DNA of 64,000 nt from Quadrisphaera sp. RL12-1S (GTDB lineage: Bacteria > Actinomycetota > Actinomycetes > Actinomycetales > Quadrisphaeraceae): the NCBI RefSeq assembly GCF_014270065.1, contig NZ_JACNME010000004.1:432409-496408 (forward strand). Reading direction: 5' to 3'. Each line of letters opens with the position of its first letter. Positions within the stretch are counted from its first letter, which is position 1. Positions 9,255 to 17,876 of the stretch are shown one piece after another. The translations under genes and the position numbers were made by a program. Under the pieces are notes generated by a model. The model ran no database searches, was not told the origin of the DNA, and saw only the letters and a program-made list of their open reading frames with translations.

Positions 9255-10169
9255 TCAGCGGCCCAGCTGGCGCTCGCCCTCCCGGCGCGCGTGGGCGATC
9301 ATCGCCTCGACCGCGGCGTCCTCGACCTCCTCGTCGGTGGGGACCCGGTCCGGATCGCGCACCACCACCTCCGCCCGGCGCTCACGCCGCCCGGCGGCGA
9401 CGTCGGCCTCGTAGGCCGCGCGGCGCAGGTGGACCACGAGGAAGACCCACGCGCCCACGGCGAACAGCAGCCACTGCACGGTGTACCCGAGGTGGGGACC
9501 CTCGTCCTGGCTCGGCTCGAGCGGCGCCGCTGGCGGCCTCGCCGACGGCGCGGGCTGCTCCGTGCCGTCCTCCAGCTCGCCGTAGGCGGCGGTGACGAGC
9601 CGCTGGGCCGTGGCCGCGCCCGCGGACGCCGCCACGCCGGCCCTCACGGTGCCGGGCAGGTCGACCGCCTGCACCTGCCCGGCCGGCGCGCCGCGCCCGT
9701 CGACGGGCTCCGAGGGGCGCAGCCGCACGACGGCGCTGACGGTGCCCCGCGGGGGCGCGGGCACCGCGGACGGGGCGTCCGCCGTGGCCGGGTCGGGCGC
9801 GAGCCAGCCGCGGTCGACCACGAGCACGCGCCCGTCGTCCAGGCGCAGCGGGACGAGCACCTCGTAGCCGTATCCGTCGTCACCGTGCTGGCGGTGCCGC
9901 ACGAGCAGCGTGGAGGACGCCAGGTACTGGCCGCTGACGGCCACGGGGGTCCACGTGCGCTCGGCCGGCAGGGAGGCCGCGCCAGCCGGGAGCACGGCGT
10001 CCAGGGCCGCGGGGGAGCGGTCGTAGTTCGAGCGCACCAGCTCGATGGCCGCGACGCGCTCGGCGCGGCGGTCCCACTGCCACCGGGCCAGCGCCAGGCA
10101 GGCCAGCGTGAACAGGAGGGCGAGGGCGATCGCCCTCAGCCATCGCCGCTGCAGCAGCAGCCGGTGCAC
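9255..10169 (-). CDS. SURF1-family cytochrome oxidase assembly protein
   Basis: A 304-residue membrane protein of the SURF1/Shy1 family, which helps insert heme a into cytochrome c oxidase. One N-terminal helix (RAIALALLFTLACLALARWQ) and one near residue 235 (YTVQWLLFAVGAWVFLVVHL) flank an extracytoplasmic domain with VSGQYLASSTLLVRHR and VVDRGWLAP. A TACCGT box at 10176-10181 lies 6 bases before the GTG, indicating a leaderless transcript. Its stop lies 5 bases from that of the convergent ABC exporter gene. Confidence 0.88.
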   Translation of the reverse strand: MHRLLLQRRWLRAIALALLFTLACLALARWQWDRRAERVAAIELVRSNYDRSPAALDAVLPAGAASLPAERTWTPVAVSGQYLASSTLLVRHRQHGDDGYGYEVLVPLRLDDGRVLVVDRGWLAPDPATADAPSAVPAPPRGTVSAVVRLRPSEPVDGRGAPAGQVQAVDLPGTVRAGVAASAGAATAQRLVTAAYGELEDGTEQPAPSARPPAAPLEPSQDEGPHLGYTVQWLLFAVGAWVFLVVHLRRAAYEADVAAGRRERRAEVVVRDPDRVPTDEEVEDAAVEAMIAHARREGERQLGR

Positions 10170-10257
10170 GCCACCACGGTACGGCGCCCGGCTGGGTGCT
10201 CCCTGCGCCCGCCGCCGCAGGCCAGGCCGGGGGCCGGCCCCCGGAGCGGGGCGGGGG

Positions 10258-10293
10258 TCAGGTGCGGGTCAGGCGCGGGTCAGGCGCGGGTCA
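10258..10293 (-). repeat. Phased TGA repeat after the small zinc-ribbon-like gene
   Basis: On the minus strand TGAs occur at 10293 (the stop), 10282, 10271 and 10260, exactly 11 bp apart, in units close to TGACCCGCGCC. Confidence 0.8.
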
Positions 10294-10536
10294 GGCGGTG
10301 CGCTGCGCGGCCAGCGGAGCGGTCGCGGAGACCGCCTCCACCTCGCGCAGGAAGCCGCGCACCTGCAGGTGCGCGGAGAGGTGGTCGAGGTGCTCGCCGC
10401 AGGCCAGCCAGGTCTTGCGCCGCTCGGGGGTGTGGAGGCGGGGGTTGTTCCACAGGAGCGCGTGGGCTGCGCCGGCCCTGCACCCCCGTGCGCTGCAGAC
10501 CAGGTCCGGTGCGGGCTCGTGCAGCTCGAAGGCCAT
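10291..10536 (-). CDS. Conserved small actinobacterial protein with Cys/His residues
   Basis: An 81-residue protein MAFELHEPAPDLVCSARGCR..., with C-x4-C near residue 14, a RWNN/LWNNPRLHTPERRKTW block, and CGEHLDHLSAHL. The Cys/His spacing suggests a small zinc-binding fold. Similar proteins lie next to SURF1 in many actinobacteria, but no function is established (some databases carry an unsupported acetone carboxylase label). Start ATG 10536 fits the conserved block; longer versions run into an upstream hairpin region. Confidence 0.7.
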   Translation of the reverse strand: MAFELHEPAPDLVCSARGCRAGAAHALLWNNPRLHTPERRKTWLACGEHLDHLSAHLQVRGFLREVEAVSATAPLAAQRTA

Positions 10537-10625
10537 GGCCCCATGGTCGCACCCGCTCGGCCCCGGGGGAACCCCGGAAGGCCTGTGGGTTGCCCGGGGG
10601 TGAACACCTGCGGGCGGCCGGTGGG

Positions 10626-10656
10626 GGCGCCGGGCGGTGGGGGTCCGCCCGGCGCC
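10626..10656. terminator. Hairpin in the 10.5-10.8 kb intergenic region
   Basis: A perfect 12-bp stem, GGCGCCGGGCGG (10626-10637) and its complement (10645-10656), with a 7-base loop. The surrounding ~290-base gap holds no convincing gene. Confidence 0.5.
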
Positions 10657-10792
10657 TGGTGCGAGTCGACGGGGGGACGCCTCGCACCGGGTGCGATCTT
10701 GGCCGTGATGACGAGGCGCGCGCAGCACTGCGGCTCCGATGTCACCCCACCGGTGGACACGGGACGACGGACGTCCACCCGTCGGCAGGCGT

Positions 10793-10811
10793 CGGTGACG
10801 CTCCGTCACCG
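10793..10811 (-). terminator. Hairpin after the DUF3099 gene
   Basis: CGGTGACG (10793-10800) pairs with CGTCACCG (10804-10811), 17 bases beyond the DUF3099 stop on the minus strand. Confidence 0.5.
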
Positions 10812-10827
10812 GCGTGTCGGGCAGGGC

Positions 10828-11316
10828 TCAGCTGGCGCGCGCCTGCGGCGGGTCGTCGTCGTCCTGGGAGGCGCTGCGCGCCGGGGACGCCGCCTCCGGT
10901 GCCACCCGGTCGGCCGAGCGCCCCGGCCCGTCGGTGGGGCTGTCGACGGTCTCGCCGCGGACCACCGTCACGGGGCGCAGGGCCGCCGGCTCGGCCACGG
11001 CCTCCTCGCGGTGCGGCGAGGGCACGTCGCGCACGGAGCGGCCGGAGCCCCAGGCGACGGGCAGGCGCTCGCGACCGGCGTTGGCGATGAGCACCGCCAC
11101 GTAGGGCAGGAAGATCGCGCCGACCGCCGCGACCCACCGCCACGCGCCGGGCAGCACGAAGATGAGGCCGAAGCACAGGATCCGGATGCCCATGGTGATG
11201 CTGTACTTGAGCATCCGGGCGTTGATGTCCTGCTGGTGGGAGCGCCCGACGGACGTGATCGACGGGGTGGACGAACTGCTCCGCCGGTCCGACCTCGGGG
11301 TCTGCGTGCGAGCCAC
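10828..11316 (-). CDS. DUF3099 family membrane protein
   Basis: A 162-residue actinobacterial membrane protein of unknown function. Two adjacent hydrophobic segments (residues ~36-58 and 60-80, MLKYSITMGIRILCFGLIF and VAAVGAIFLPYVAVLIANAG) follow a basic N-terminus. The C-terminal half is a soluble acidic/Pro-rich tail ending in SQDDDDPPQARAS. Start GTG 11316 has a TACGGT box at 11323-11328, 6 bases upstream, so it is probably leaderless. Confidence 0.75.
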   Translation of the reverse strand: MARTQTPRSDRRSSSSTPSITSVGRSHQQDINARMLKYSITMGIRILCFGLIFVLPGAWRWVAAVGAIFLPYVAVLIANAGRERLPVAWGSGRSVRDVPSPHREEAVAEPAALRPVTVVRGETVDSPTDGPGRSADRVAPEAASPARSASQDDDDPPQARAS

Positions 11317-11462
11317 GGGTCAACCGTACGTCGGGGGTGCCGGTAGCGTGCGCCCGCGAGAGCCGGACGTCGCGCTGCTCACACCGAGCCCGCGCCGCAC
11401 CGGTCTGGCGGGACTTGACGGGACCACGGGGGCCGCACCGGCCCAGGAGCAGGGGGTGGCGC

Positions 11463-12182
11463 GTGCCGGACGGCCGCAGCGTGCTGGTGACGGGGGCTGA
11501 CCGGGGGATCGGCCGCGCGATCGCCGCAGCGTTCGTCGCCCAGGGTGACCGGGTGGTCGGCACGTACCGCACGGGACGGCCCGAGGACGTGCCCGAGGGC
11601 GCGCTCGCCGTCCAGGCGGATGTGACGGACACCACGTCGGTGGACGCCGCGTTCACGCGCGCCGAGGAGGCCCACGGCCCCGTCGAGGTGCTCGTGGCCA
11701 ACGCCGGCGTCACCCGGGACGCGCTGCTGATGCGGGCCACCGACGACGACTTCGCCGCCGTCCTGGACACCAACCTCGGCGGCGCCCACCGCTGCGCGCG
11801 CCGCGCCGCCAAGGGCATGGTGCGCCTCAAGCGCGGCCGCATCGTGCTCATCGGCAGCGTGGTGGGCCTGTACGGCTCGCCCGGCCAGGCCAGCTACGCG
11901 GCCAGCAAGGCCGCGCTCGTGGGCCTGGCCCGCTCGCTGACCCGGGAGCTGGGCGGGCGCGGCATCACCGCGAACGTCGTCGCGCCCGGCTACATCAGCA
12001 CCGCGATGACCGACGCGCTGCCGGAGGCGCAGCAGCAGAGCTACCAGAAGGCGATCCCGGCCGGCCGCTTCGGCGCGACCGACGAGGTCGCCGGCGTCGT
12101 GGCCTTCCTGGCCTCGGACGCCGCCGGGTACATCAGCGGGGCGGTCGTCCCCGTCGACGGAGGATTGGGGATGGGTCACTGA
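11463..12182 (+). CDS. fabG: 3-oxoacyl-ACP reductase FabG (MabA-like)
   Basis: A 239-residue short-chain dehydrogenase. It shows the NADPH site TGADRGIG (residues 10-17), VANAG, catalytic Ser in VLIGSVVG, the Y-x3-K pair in ASYAASKAALVG, and the ending VPVDGGLGMGH. It should reduce 3-oxoacyl-ACP in fatty acid elongation. GTG 11463 (MPDGRSVLVTG) gives the family length. Its stop overlaps the inhA start by one base, the classic mabA-inhA pair. A TAGCGT box at 11344 lies 114 bases upstream, so a leader may exist. Confidence 0.93.
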   Translation: MPDGRSVLVTGADRGIGRAIAAAFVAQGDRVVGTYRTGRPEDVPEGALAVQADVTDTTSVDAAFTRAEEAHGPVEVLVANAGVTRDALLMRATDDDFAAVLDTNLGGAHRCARRAAKGMVRLKRGRIVLIGSVVGLYGSPGQASYAASKAALVGLARSLTRELGGRGITANVVAPGYISTAMTDALPEAQQQSYQKAIPAGRFGATDEVAGVVAFLASDAAGYISGAVVPVDGGLGMGH

Positions 12183-12961
12183 TGGCTGGACTTCTCGAGG
12201 GCAAGCGCCTGCTGGTCACGGGGGTCCTCACGGACACCTCGATGGCGTTCCACGTCGCGCGCCTGGCCCAGGAGCAGGGCGCCACCGTGGTGCTCAGCAG
12301 CTTCGGGCGCCAGATGCGCATCACCGAGGTCATCTCCCGGCGGCTGCCGCAGCCGGCGCCGGTGGTCCAGCTGGACGTCTCCAGCGCTGAGGACCTCGGT
12401 GCCCTGGCCGGCCGCATCACCGAGCAGCTCGGCGAGGGCGCGCAGCTGGACGGCGTGGTGCACTCCATCGGGTTCGCGCCGCAGGCGGTCATGGGCGACG
12501 GGTTCCTGTCCGCCGAGTGGGGTGACGTCGCCACTGCGCTGCAGGTCTCTGCGTTCAGCCTGCAGTCCCTCGTGGTGGCCTGCCGCCCGCTGCTGGCGCC
12601 GGGCGCCGGCGTGGTGGGGCTCACCTTCGACGCGTCGCTGGCGTGGCCGGTGTACGGCTGGATGGGCGTGGCCAAGGCCGCGTTCGAGTCCGTGAGCCGC
12701 TACCTGGCCCGCGAGCTGGGCGGCGAGGGCGTGCGCTGCAACCTCGTGGCCGCCGGCCCGGTCCGCACCACCGCCGCCAAGGCGATCCCGGGCTTCGAGG
12801 CGTTCGAGAGCGTCTGGAGCGAGCGGGCCCCGCTGGCGTGGGACGTCAAGGACCCGGTGCCCCCGGCGCAGGCCTGCGTGGCGCTGCTGTCCGACTGGTT
12901 CCCCAAGACCACCGGCGAGATCGTGCACGTGGACGGCGGCGTCCACGCCGTCGGCGCCTGA
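12182..12961 (+). CDS. inhA: Enoyl-ACP reductase (InhA/FabI type)
   Basis: A 259-residue NADH-dependent enoyl-ACP reductase that catalyses the last step of each elongation cycle. Features: GVLTDTSMAFHVA at the dinucleotide site, SIGFAPQAVMGDGFLSAEW as in mycobacterial InhA, the catalytic Tyr and Lys in YGWMGVAKAAFES (near 158-165), and AAGPVRTTAAKAIPGF in the substrate loop. It is translated from the ATG overlapping the fabG stop. In mycobacteria a ferrochelatase gene follows; here a phosphohistidine phosphatase gene follows. Confidence 0.93.
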   Translation: MAGLLEGKRLLVTGVLTDTSMAFHVARLAQEQGATVVLSSFGRQMRITEVISRRLPQPAPVVQLDVSSAEDLGALAGRITEQLGEGAQLDGVVHSIGFAPQAVMGDGFLSAEWGDVATALQVSAFSLQSLVVACRPLLAPGAGVVGLTFDASLAWPVYGWMGVAKAAFESVSRYLARELGGEGVRCNLVAAGPVRTTAAKAIPGFEAFESVWSERAPLAWDVKDPVPPAQACVALLSDWFPKTTGEIVHVDGGVHAVGA

Positions 12962-12977
12962 GCGGTCCGGGCCAGCC

Positions 12978-13511
12978 GTGACGGACGGGCACCGGCCGGG
13001 CACAGCGCTGCACCGCCTGGTGCTCGTGCGGCACGGCAAGGCCGAGGTCGGCTCCGCCGACGGCACCGACCACTCCCGCGCCCTCGCGCCCCGCGGCGCC
13101 GGCCAGGCGGCCTCGACGGCCGCCTGGCTGGCCCAGCAGGGCCTGGGCGAGCCGGACCTCGTGCTGGTGTCCTCAGCCCTGCGCACGGCGCAGACCTGGG
13201 AGGCCATGGCCCCCGCGCTGCGCCCGGGCACGGTGCGCGAGGAGCCGGAGCTGTACGACACCTCCTCCTCGGCGCTGGTCCACCTCGTGGCGGGCACGCC
13301 GGAGGAGGTGGGCGTCCTGGTGGTCGTCGGGCACGAGCCCGTCATCTCGGGGGCGGCCTCGGCGCTGGCCGGTGACGGCTCCGCCGGGCGGCTCGCGGCG
13401 CAGGTCCTCGCCGGCGTGAGCACCGGCTCCGCCGTCGTCCTGCAGCTGGACGTCCCCTGGAGGGGCCTGCAGCAGGGGGCCGCGCGCCTGGTGGCGCTCC
13501 ACTCCCCCTGA
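12978..13511 (+). CDS. SixA-like phosphohistidine phosphatase
   Basis: A 177-residue histidine phosphatase superfamily protein. The catalytic RHG motif is LVLVRHGKAEV (residues 13-23), followed by SRALAPRGAGQA and LVSSALRTAQTWE, with the second His in VVVGHEPVIS. SixA-type enzymes remove phosphate from histidine residues, or act on small phosphoesters. The GTG start is 17 bases after the inhA stop, so it is probably cotranscribed with fabG-inhA. Confidence 0.85.
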   Translation: MTDGHRPGTALHRLVLVRHGKAEVGSADGTDHSRALAPRGAGQAASTAAWLAQQGLGEPDLVLVSSALRTAQTWEAMAPALRPGTVREEPELYDTSSSALVHLVAGTPEEVGVLVVVGHEPVISGAASALAGDGSAGRLAAQVLAGVSTGSAVVLQLDVPWRGLQQGAARLVALHSP

Positions 13512-13523
13512 CGCCAGCCGTCG

Positions 13524-13895
13524 TCAGCCGGCGCGCAGGTGCGCCCAGACCACCTTGCCGCCCGGGACCTCCTCGACGTGCCAGCGGACGGCGAGGGTCG
13601 TCACCACGAGCATCCCCCGGCCGCCGCCGTCGTAGGGCGCCACGAGCTCGGGGTGCACCTGGGAGGTGTCGAGCACCCCCACCGACGCCGACGTCGCGTC
13701 CGCCTCGATCAGCAGCTCCAGCGGGCCGGGCGCGTGCCGCACGGCGTTGGTGACCAGCTCGGAGACCACCAGGACGACGGCCTCGGTCAGGGCGGTCCCG
13801 GCCCCCGCCCGCGCGAGGTGCTCGGCGGCGGCGACGCGCCCGAGCCGCGCGGAGGCCGGTTCGGGCGCCAGCACGAGGGTGCGGCGCAGCGCCAC
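13524..13895 (-). CDS. ATP-binding anti-sigma/regulatory kinase domain protein
   Basis: A 123-residue single-domain HATPase of the RsbW/SpoIIAB-like type common in actinobacteria. N-box: VVSELVTNAVRHAPG (near residues 45-59). G-box: DGGGRGMLVVTTLA (near 90). Such proteins bind or phosphorylate anti-anti-sigma factors, or pair with PP2C phosphatases. No partner adjoins it, but a SpoIIE-type phosphatase is encoded at 44496-46253. Start is GTG 13895. Confidence 0.82.
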   Translation of the reverse strand: MALRRTLVLAPEPASARLGRVAAAEHLARAGAGTALTEAVVLVVSELVTNAVRHAPGPLELLIEADATSASVGVLDTSQVHPELVAPYDGGGRGMLVVTTLAVRWHVEEVPGGKVVWAHLRAG

Positions 13896-13926
13896 GTCAG
13901 CTCGGTCCTGGGTCAGCTGGGCGGCG

Positions 13927-15036
13927 TCAGCTCAGCGGCGTGGCCGAGGACGGGACGCGCTCGTCCGGGCGCACCGGCGGCGGCGGGGTGCCGTCGCCGA
14001 ACGGGCGACCGCCCAGCTGCTCGCGGTGGTGCGGCTCCAGCCAGCCCGCGAGGTCCGGGCCCGCCGGCACGATCCCGGAGGGGTTGATGTCGCGGTGGAC
14101 CCGGTAGTAGTGGGCCTTGATCTGGGTGAAGTCGGTGGTGTCGCCGAACCCGGGCGTGGTGAACAGGTCCCGCGCGTAGGCCCACAGCGCCGGCATCTCG
14201 GAGAGCTTGCTGCGGTTGCACTTGAAGTGGCCGTGGTAGACGGCGTCGAAGCGCGCCAGGGTGGTGAACAGGCGCACGTCGGCCTCGGTGATGGTGTCGC
14301 CGACGAGGTAGCGCTGGGAGGTCAGCCGCTCCTCCAGCCAGTCCAGCGCCGTGAAGAGCCGGTCGTAGGCGGCCTCGTAGGACTCCTGCGACCCCGCGAA
14401 GCCGGACCGGTAGACGCCGTTGTTGACCTCGGTGTAGACGCGCCGCATGACGGAGTCCATCTCGTCGCGCAGGTGCTCGGGGTAGAGGTCCGGTGCGCCG
14501 TCGCGGTGGTGCTCGGTCCACTCGGTGGACAGGTCGAGCGTCATCTGCGCGAAGTCGTTGGTGACCACGGCCCTCGACGGCACGTCGACCAGCGCCGGCA
14601 CGGTGATGCCGCGCGGGTAGTCGGGGAAGCGCGCGAAGTACGCCTCCTGGAGGCGCTCGTACCCCAGCACCGGGTCCCGGCCGTCCGGGTCCAGGTCGAA
14701 GGTCCAGCTGCGCTCGTCGTGCGTGGGGCCGCACAGCCCCATCGAGATGGCGTCCTCCAGACCCAGCAGGCGGCGGACGATGATCGCCCGGTTGGCCCAC
14801 GGGCAGGCGCGCGCCGCCACCAGGCGGTAGCGGCCCGCCTCGACGGGCCACCGCAGGACGCCGTCGCCGTCCTCGACGGGGCCGGACCCCGCCGTGCCCC
14901 CGGCGTCCCCGGCCGCGCTCGTGATGCGGTCGGTGATGTACCGGGTGTCGCGCGTGAACTCCTGCCCGGGCTGGGAGTACACGCCCGGCGTGGAGTGCTC
15001 GGAGTGCTCGGCGCTGCTGTCGGCGGTGCTGCTCAC
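13927..15036 (-). CDS. Xi-class glutathione transferase-like reductase
   Basis: A 369-residue protein of the glutathionyl-hydroquinone reductase (ECM4/YqjG) family. The redox motif is CPWANRAIIVRRLLG (near residue 73), followed by PTHDERSWTFDLDPDG, TVPALVD and a helical C-terminal domain (GDTITEADVRLFTTLARFD). Family members reduce thiol-conjugated hydroquinones; as actinobacteria mostly lack glutathione, mycothiol may be the partner (inference). A TAGGGT box at 15043-15048 lies 6 bases before the GTG start, so it is leaderless. Confidence 0.85.
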   Translation of the reverse strand: MSSTADSSAEHSEHSTPGVYSQPGQEFTRDTRYITDRITSAAGDAGGTAGSGPVEDGDGVLRWPVEAGRYRLVAARACPWANRAIIVRRLLGLEDAISMGLCGPTHDERSWTFDLDPDGRDPVLGYERLQEAYFARFPDYPRGITVPALVDVPSRAVVTNDFAQMTLDLSTEWTEHHRDGAPDLYPEHLRDEMDSVMRRVYTEVNNGVYRSGFAGSQESYEAAYDRLFTALDWLEERLTSQRYLVGDTITEADVRLFTTLARFDAVYHGHFKCNRSKLSEMPALWAYARDLFTTPGFGDTTDFTQIKAHYYRVHRDINPSGIVPAGPDLAGWLEPHHREQLGGRPFGDGTPPPPVRPDERVPSSATPLS

Positions 15037-15180
15037 GGCCAGACCCTAGGCGCGACCGGGGCCGCACGCCCTGCGGGGAGTCGCCCGCTCGGACTGCCGC
15101 CGCGGCCCGTCCGGGTGCACCATGGGAGCGCGAGTCGTCCGTCAGACCCCCCGAGAGACCCCCGAGCGCGGAGGTGGCCC

Positions 15181-15978
15181 GTGAGCACGGGTGCGCTGCA
15201 CGGCCCCGGTTCCCGTCCTGCGCCGCGCACCGCGGCCCTCGACACGGCCCTCCACACGGCCCCCGACGTCCTGCCGGTCCTGTCCGCCGGGCGGCACCGC
15301 AGCCCCCGCGGCGGTGCCTGCTTCATGGAGGTGGCCTCCTTCCTGGCGGGGGAGCGCTGGAGCGACCACCCCTCCTGCACCGACCCCCTGCTCGCCACCG
15401 CCGCCCGCTGCGTCAACGACCGCACCAGCGACGCCGCCCGCCCCCGCCTGGGCGCGCTGGTCCCCGACGTCGTGGGCCTCACCAGCGACGACCCCCGCCT
15501 CGCGCCGCTGCTGGTGCGCGCGGCGGCCGCCCACGCCCTCCCGGTGGCCGCCGAGCCGCGCCAGCGGGTGCTGGCGGTGGCGGTGCTCACGTGCGACGGC
15601 GTGCTCGCCGAGCTCGACGGCCGCGACGAGGACCACCTCGAGCCGGAGACGGAGGCGGCGTTGCGCCGTGCTCCCGGCGCGCAGCGATGGGCCCGGCGCT
15701 TCGTGGAGGAGAACCGCCCGCGCCGCCGCGGACGCCCCAGTGCGCGGGCGAGGGACTTCGCCCGCCGCTCCGCCCCGCAGCTCGTCGCGCTCGCGGTGGG
15801 CGCTCTGGCCGACACCGGTCGGCCTGACGTGGACGACCGGCTCCACGCCCTGCTGGTCGACCTCGTGGCTCTGGGCCGGGCGCACGCGTCACCGGCCGTG
15901 CGCGGCCCGGGCTCTCCCGCGGCGCGGCTGACGGCTGAGCGGTGGGCCGCGGCGGTGGCCCTGACGGGGGCTCGCTGA
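15181..15978 (+). CDS. Conserved actinobacterial protein of unknown function
   Basis: A 265-residue soluble protein. The block GGACFMEVASFLAGERWSDH (near residues 44-63), then PSCTDPLLATAARCVNDRTSD, is widely conserved in actinobacteria, where it is annotated hypothetical. The rest is alpha-helical and Ala/Arg-rich, with a possible acidic stretch ELDGRDEDHLEPE. Start GTG 15181 has GGAGG at 15169-15173 upstream; the reading frame stays open far upstream, but only as antisense of the transferase gene. Its stop opens a seven-unit TGA repeat. Confidence 0.65.
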   Translation: MSTGALHGPGSRPAPRTAALDTALHTAPDVLPVLSAGRHRSPRGGACFMEVASFLAGERWSDHPSCTDPLLATAARCVNDRTSDAARPRLGALVPDVVGLTSDDPRLAPLLVRAAAAHALPVAAEPRQRVLAVAVLTCDGVLAELDGRDEDHLEPETEAALRRAPGAQRWARRFVEENRPRRRGRPSARARDFARRSAPQLVALAVGALADTGRPDVDDRLHALLVDLVALGRAHASPAVRGPGSPAARLTAERWAAAVALTGAR

Positions 15979-16062
15979 AGAGGGTGCGCTGAACAGGGTG
16001 CGCTGAACAGGGTGCGCTGAACAGGGTGCGCTGAACAGGGTGCGCTGAACAGGGTGCGCTGA
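15976..16062 (+). repeat. Seven-unit 14-bp phased TGA repeat
   Basis: The unit TGAACAGGGTGCGC recurs so that TGAs fall at 15976 (the stop), 15990, 16004, 16018, 16032, 16046 and 16060, exactly 14 bp apart. Because 14 is not a multiple of 3, all frames are closed. Confidence 0.85.
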
Positions 16063-16113
16063 GAGGGGCCCCGGGGCGCGGGTCCTCGGGTGGCACCCCG
16101 GCGGTGACGAGCA

Positions 16114-16137
16114 AACGAGAACCGTTACTGTTCCCGC
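16114..16137 (+). promoter_or_regulatory. Inverted-repeat operator over a leaderless promoter
   Basis: AAC-gag-AAC-c-GTT-act-GTT (16114-16132) is a 19-bp dyad with an AACCGTT core. It overlaps a TACTGT -10 box (16126-16131) placed 6 bases before the GTG of the importer operon. The core resembles actinobacterial Zur/Fur-family boxes, but regulator identity is inference. Confidence 0.5.
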
Positions 16138-16947
16138 GTGGAGGTGCTGCGGGTCCGTGCGCTGACGGCCGCCGCGGCGGGCCGGGAGCTGCTGCGCGGC
16201 GTCGACCTCGTGGTCCCCGAGGCCGGGGCGCCCGGCGCCCGCACGGCCGTGGTCGGCGCCTCCGGCTCGGGCAAGTCCCTCACGGCGGGCGCGGTGCTCG
16301 GCAGGGTGCCCCGCGGGGTGCAGGTGGCCGGGTCCGTCAGGGTGGGCGGCCAGGAGGTCCTCGGGGTGCCCGCCTCCCGTCGTGCTCGCGACGGCCGGCC
16401 CAGCGCCGTCGGGCAGGACCCGTCCCGCGCGCTGCACCCCCTCGTGGGGGTCGGCGCCCAGGTGGCGGCCCCGCTGCGGGCCCTGGGCGCCGGCCGCCGC
16501 GCCGCCCTCGCCGAGGCCCTCGACCTGCTCGCGGCCGTCGGCCTGTCCGACCCCGCCACCGCCGCGGCCGCCCGGCCCGCCGAGCTCTCCGGCGGCCAGC
16601 GGCAGCGGGTCTGCCTGGCCCTCGCCCTCGCCCGTCCCGGGCCGCTGCTCGTGGCCGACGAGCCCACCACCGCCCTCGACGTGGTCACGCAGGCCGGCGT
16701 CGTGGAGCTGCTGCGCGAGCGCACCGGCGGCCCGGGCCAGCCCGGGCTGCTCTTCATCACCCACGACCTCGCCGTCGCGGCGCAGCTGTGCGAGCGGGTG
16801 GTGGTGGTCGCGCACGGCCGCGTGGTCGAGGAGGCCGACACCGCCGCGCTGCTCGCAGACCCCACCAGCCCCGCCGGGCGCGCCCTGGTCGCCTCGGCCC
16901 GCCGCGCCGAGCGGGCGCTGCCCATCGGCGCCGCAGGACCTCGGTGA
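16138..16947 (+). CDS. Peptide/nickel-type ABC importer, ATPase subunit 1
   Basis: A 269-residue ATPase of the DppD/NikD type. Walker A is GASGSGKSLT (near residues 40-49), the signature is LSGGQRQRVCLALALA, Walker B is LLVADEPTTALD, and the switch is FITHDLAV. It powers uptake with the second ATPase, lipoprotein and fused permease that follow. It is shorter than typical oligopeptide ATPases, lacking their C-terminal extension. The start is leaderless behind TACTGT, within a dyad operator. The next gene starts 7 bases after its stop. Confidence 0.9.
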   Translation: MEVLRVRALTAAAAGRELLRGVDLVVPEAGAPGARTAVVGASGSGKSLTAGAVLGRVPRGVQVAGSVRVGGQEVLGVPASRRARDGRPSAVGQDPSRALHPLVGVGAQVAAPLRALGAGRRAALAEALDLLAAVGLSDPATAAAARPAELSGGQRQRVCLALALARPGPLLVADEPTTALDVVTQAGVVELLRERTGGPGQPGLLFITHDLAVAAQLCERVVVVAHGRVVEEADTAALLADPTSPAGRALVASARRAERALPIGAAGPR

Positions 16948-16958
16948 GCGGGCGGTGA
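16944..16958 (+). repeat. Phased TGA pair at the ATPase 1 / ATPase 2 junction
   Basis: GTGAGCGGGCG is repeated once, putting TGAs at 16945 (the stop) and 16956, 11 bp apart. The second copy provides the GTG start of the next gene. Confidence 0.5.
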
Positions 16959-17800
16959 GCGGGAGGGGGGAGGCGCTGCTGCGCGCCCGCGGCGTGGTGC
17001 GCCGCTACCGGGGGCCCGGGGGCGCGCGCACCGTGCTCGACGGGGTGGACCTCGACGTCCACCGCGGCGAGGCGGTGGCCCTGGTCGGCAGCTCGGGGGC
17101 GGGCAAGTCCACCCTGCTGCGGGTCCTCCTGGCGCTGGAGGCACCTGACGCCGGCACCGTGTGCGCGGCGGCAGCCGGCGACGACGACGGCGACCTGCTG
17201 CGGCCCGTGCGCCCGCACCGGCGCACCAGCGCCCTGCGCTGGTACCGCCGCGCGGTCCAGCTGGTGCCCCAGGACGGCGCCGCCAGCCTCGACCCCCGGA
17301 CGACCGCCCTGCAGGCCGTGGCCCAGCCCCTGGTCAGGCTCGGCCTGTGCGGCCCCGGCACCACCCGTAGGACCACCGGCGGGCCCGCCAGCAGCACCGC
17401 GGCCGCCGAGCGCGCCGCGGAGTGCCTCGAGGCCGTGGGCGTGGAGGCGGCGCTGCACGCCCACCGGCCGTGCCAGCTCTCCGGTGGGCAGGCGCAGCGC
17501 GTCGCGGTGGCGCGGGCGCTCGCGCCCCGGCCCCGCGTGCTGCTGGCCGACGAACCGGTCAGCGGCCTGGACGCCCCGCTGCGCGAGCACGTGGTCGAGG
17601 CCCTCGCCCGGGCGCGGGAGAGCACCGCGCTGCTGCTGGTCAGCCACGACCTCACCGCCGTCGCCGCGCTGTGCGGACGCACCGCCGTGCTCCACGCCGG
17701 ACGCCTCGTCGAGGACCGGCCCACCCACGACGTGCTCACCGACCCCCGCCACGCGGCCACCCGCAGCCTCGTCGACGCCGTGCCCCGCCTGCCCGCCTGA
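16955..17800 (+). CDS. Peptide/nickel-type ABC importer, ATPase subunit 2
   Basis: A 281-residue DppF/NikE-type ATPase. Walker A is GSSGAGKST (near residues 43-51), the signature is LSGGQAQRVAVARALAP, Walker B is LLADEPVSGLD, and the switch is LVSHDLTA. It has an unusual low-complexity insert around residues 65-80 (AAAAGDDDGDLL) and another near 140-152. The C-terminal oligopeptide extension is missing. It forms the ATPase pair with the preceding gene. GTG 16955 was chosen because the longer frame is antisense-free but overlaps ATPase 1. Confidence 0.88.
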   Translation: MSGRGEALLRARGVVRRYRGPGGARTVLDGVDLDVHRGEAVALVGSSGAGKSTLLRVLLALEAPDAGTVCAAAAGDDDGDLLRPVRPHRRTSALRWYRRAVQLVPQDGAASLDPRTTALQAVAQPLVRLGLCGPGTTRRTTGGPASSTAAAERAAECLEAVGVEAALHAHRPCQLSGGQAQRVAVARALAPRPRVLLADEPVSGLDAPLREHVVEALARARESTALLLVSHDLTAVAALCGRTAVLHAGRLVEDRPTHDVLTDPRHAATRSLVDAVPRLPA

Positions 17801-17876
17801 GCGCCGGCCCACCAGCAGCCCACGTCACCCCACGTCACCCCGCGTTCCACCGGCGCGGACCACCCCAGGAGGACCC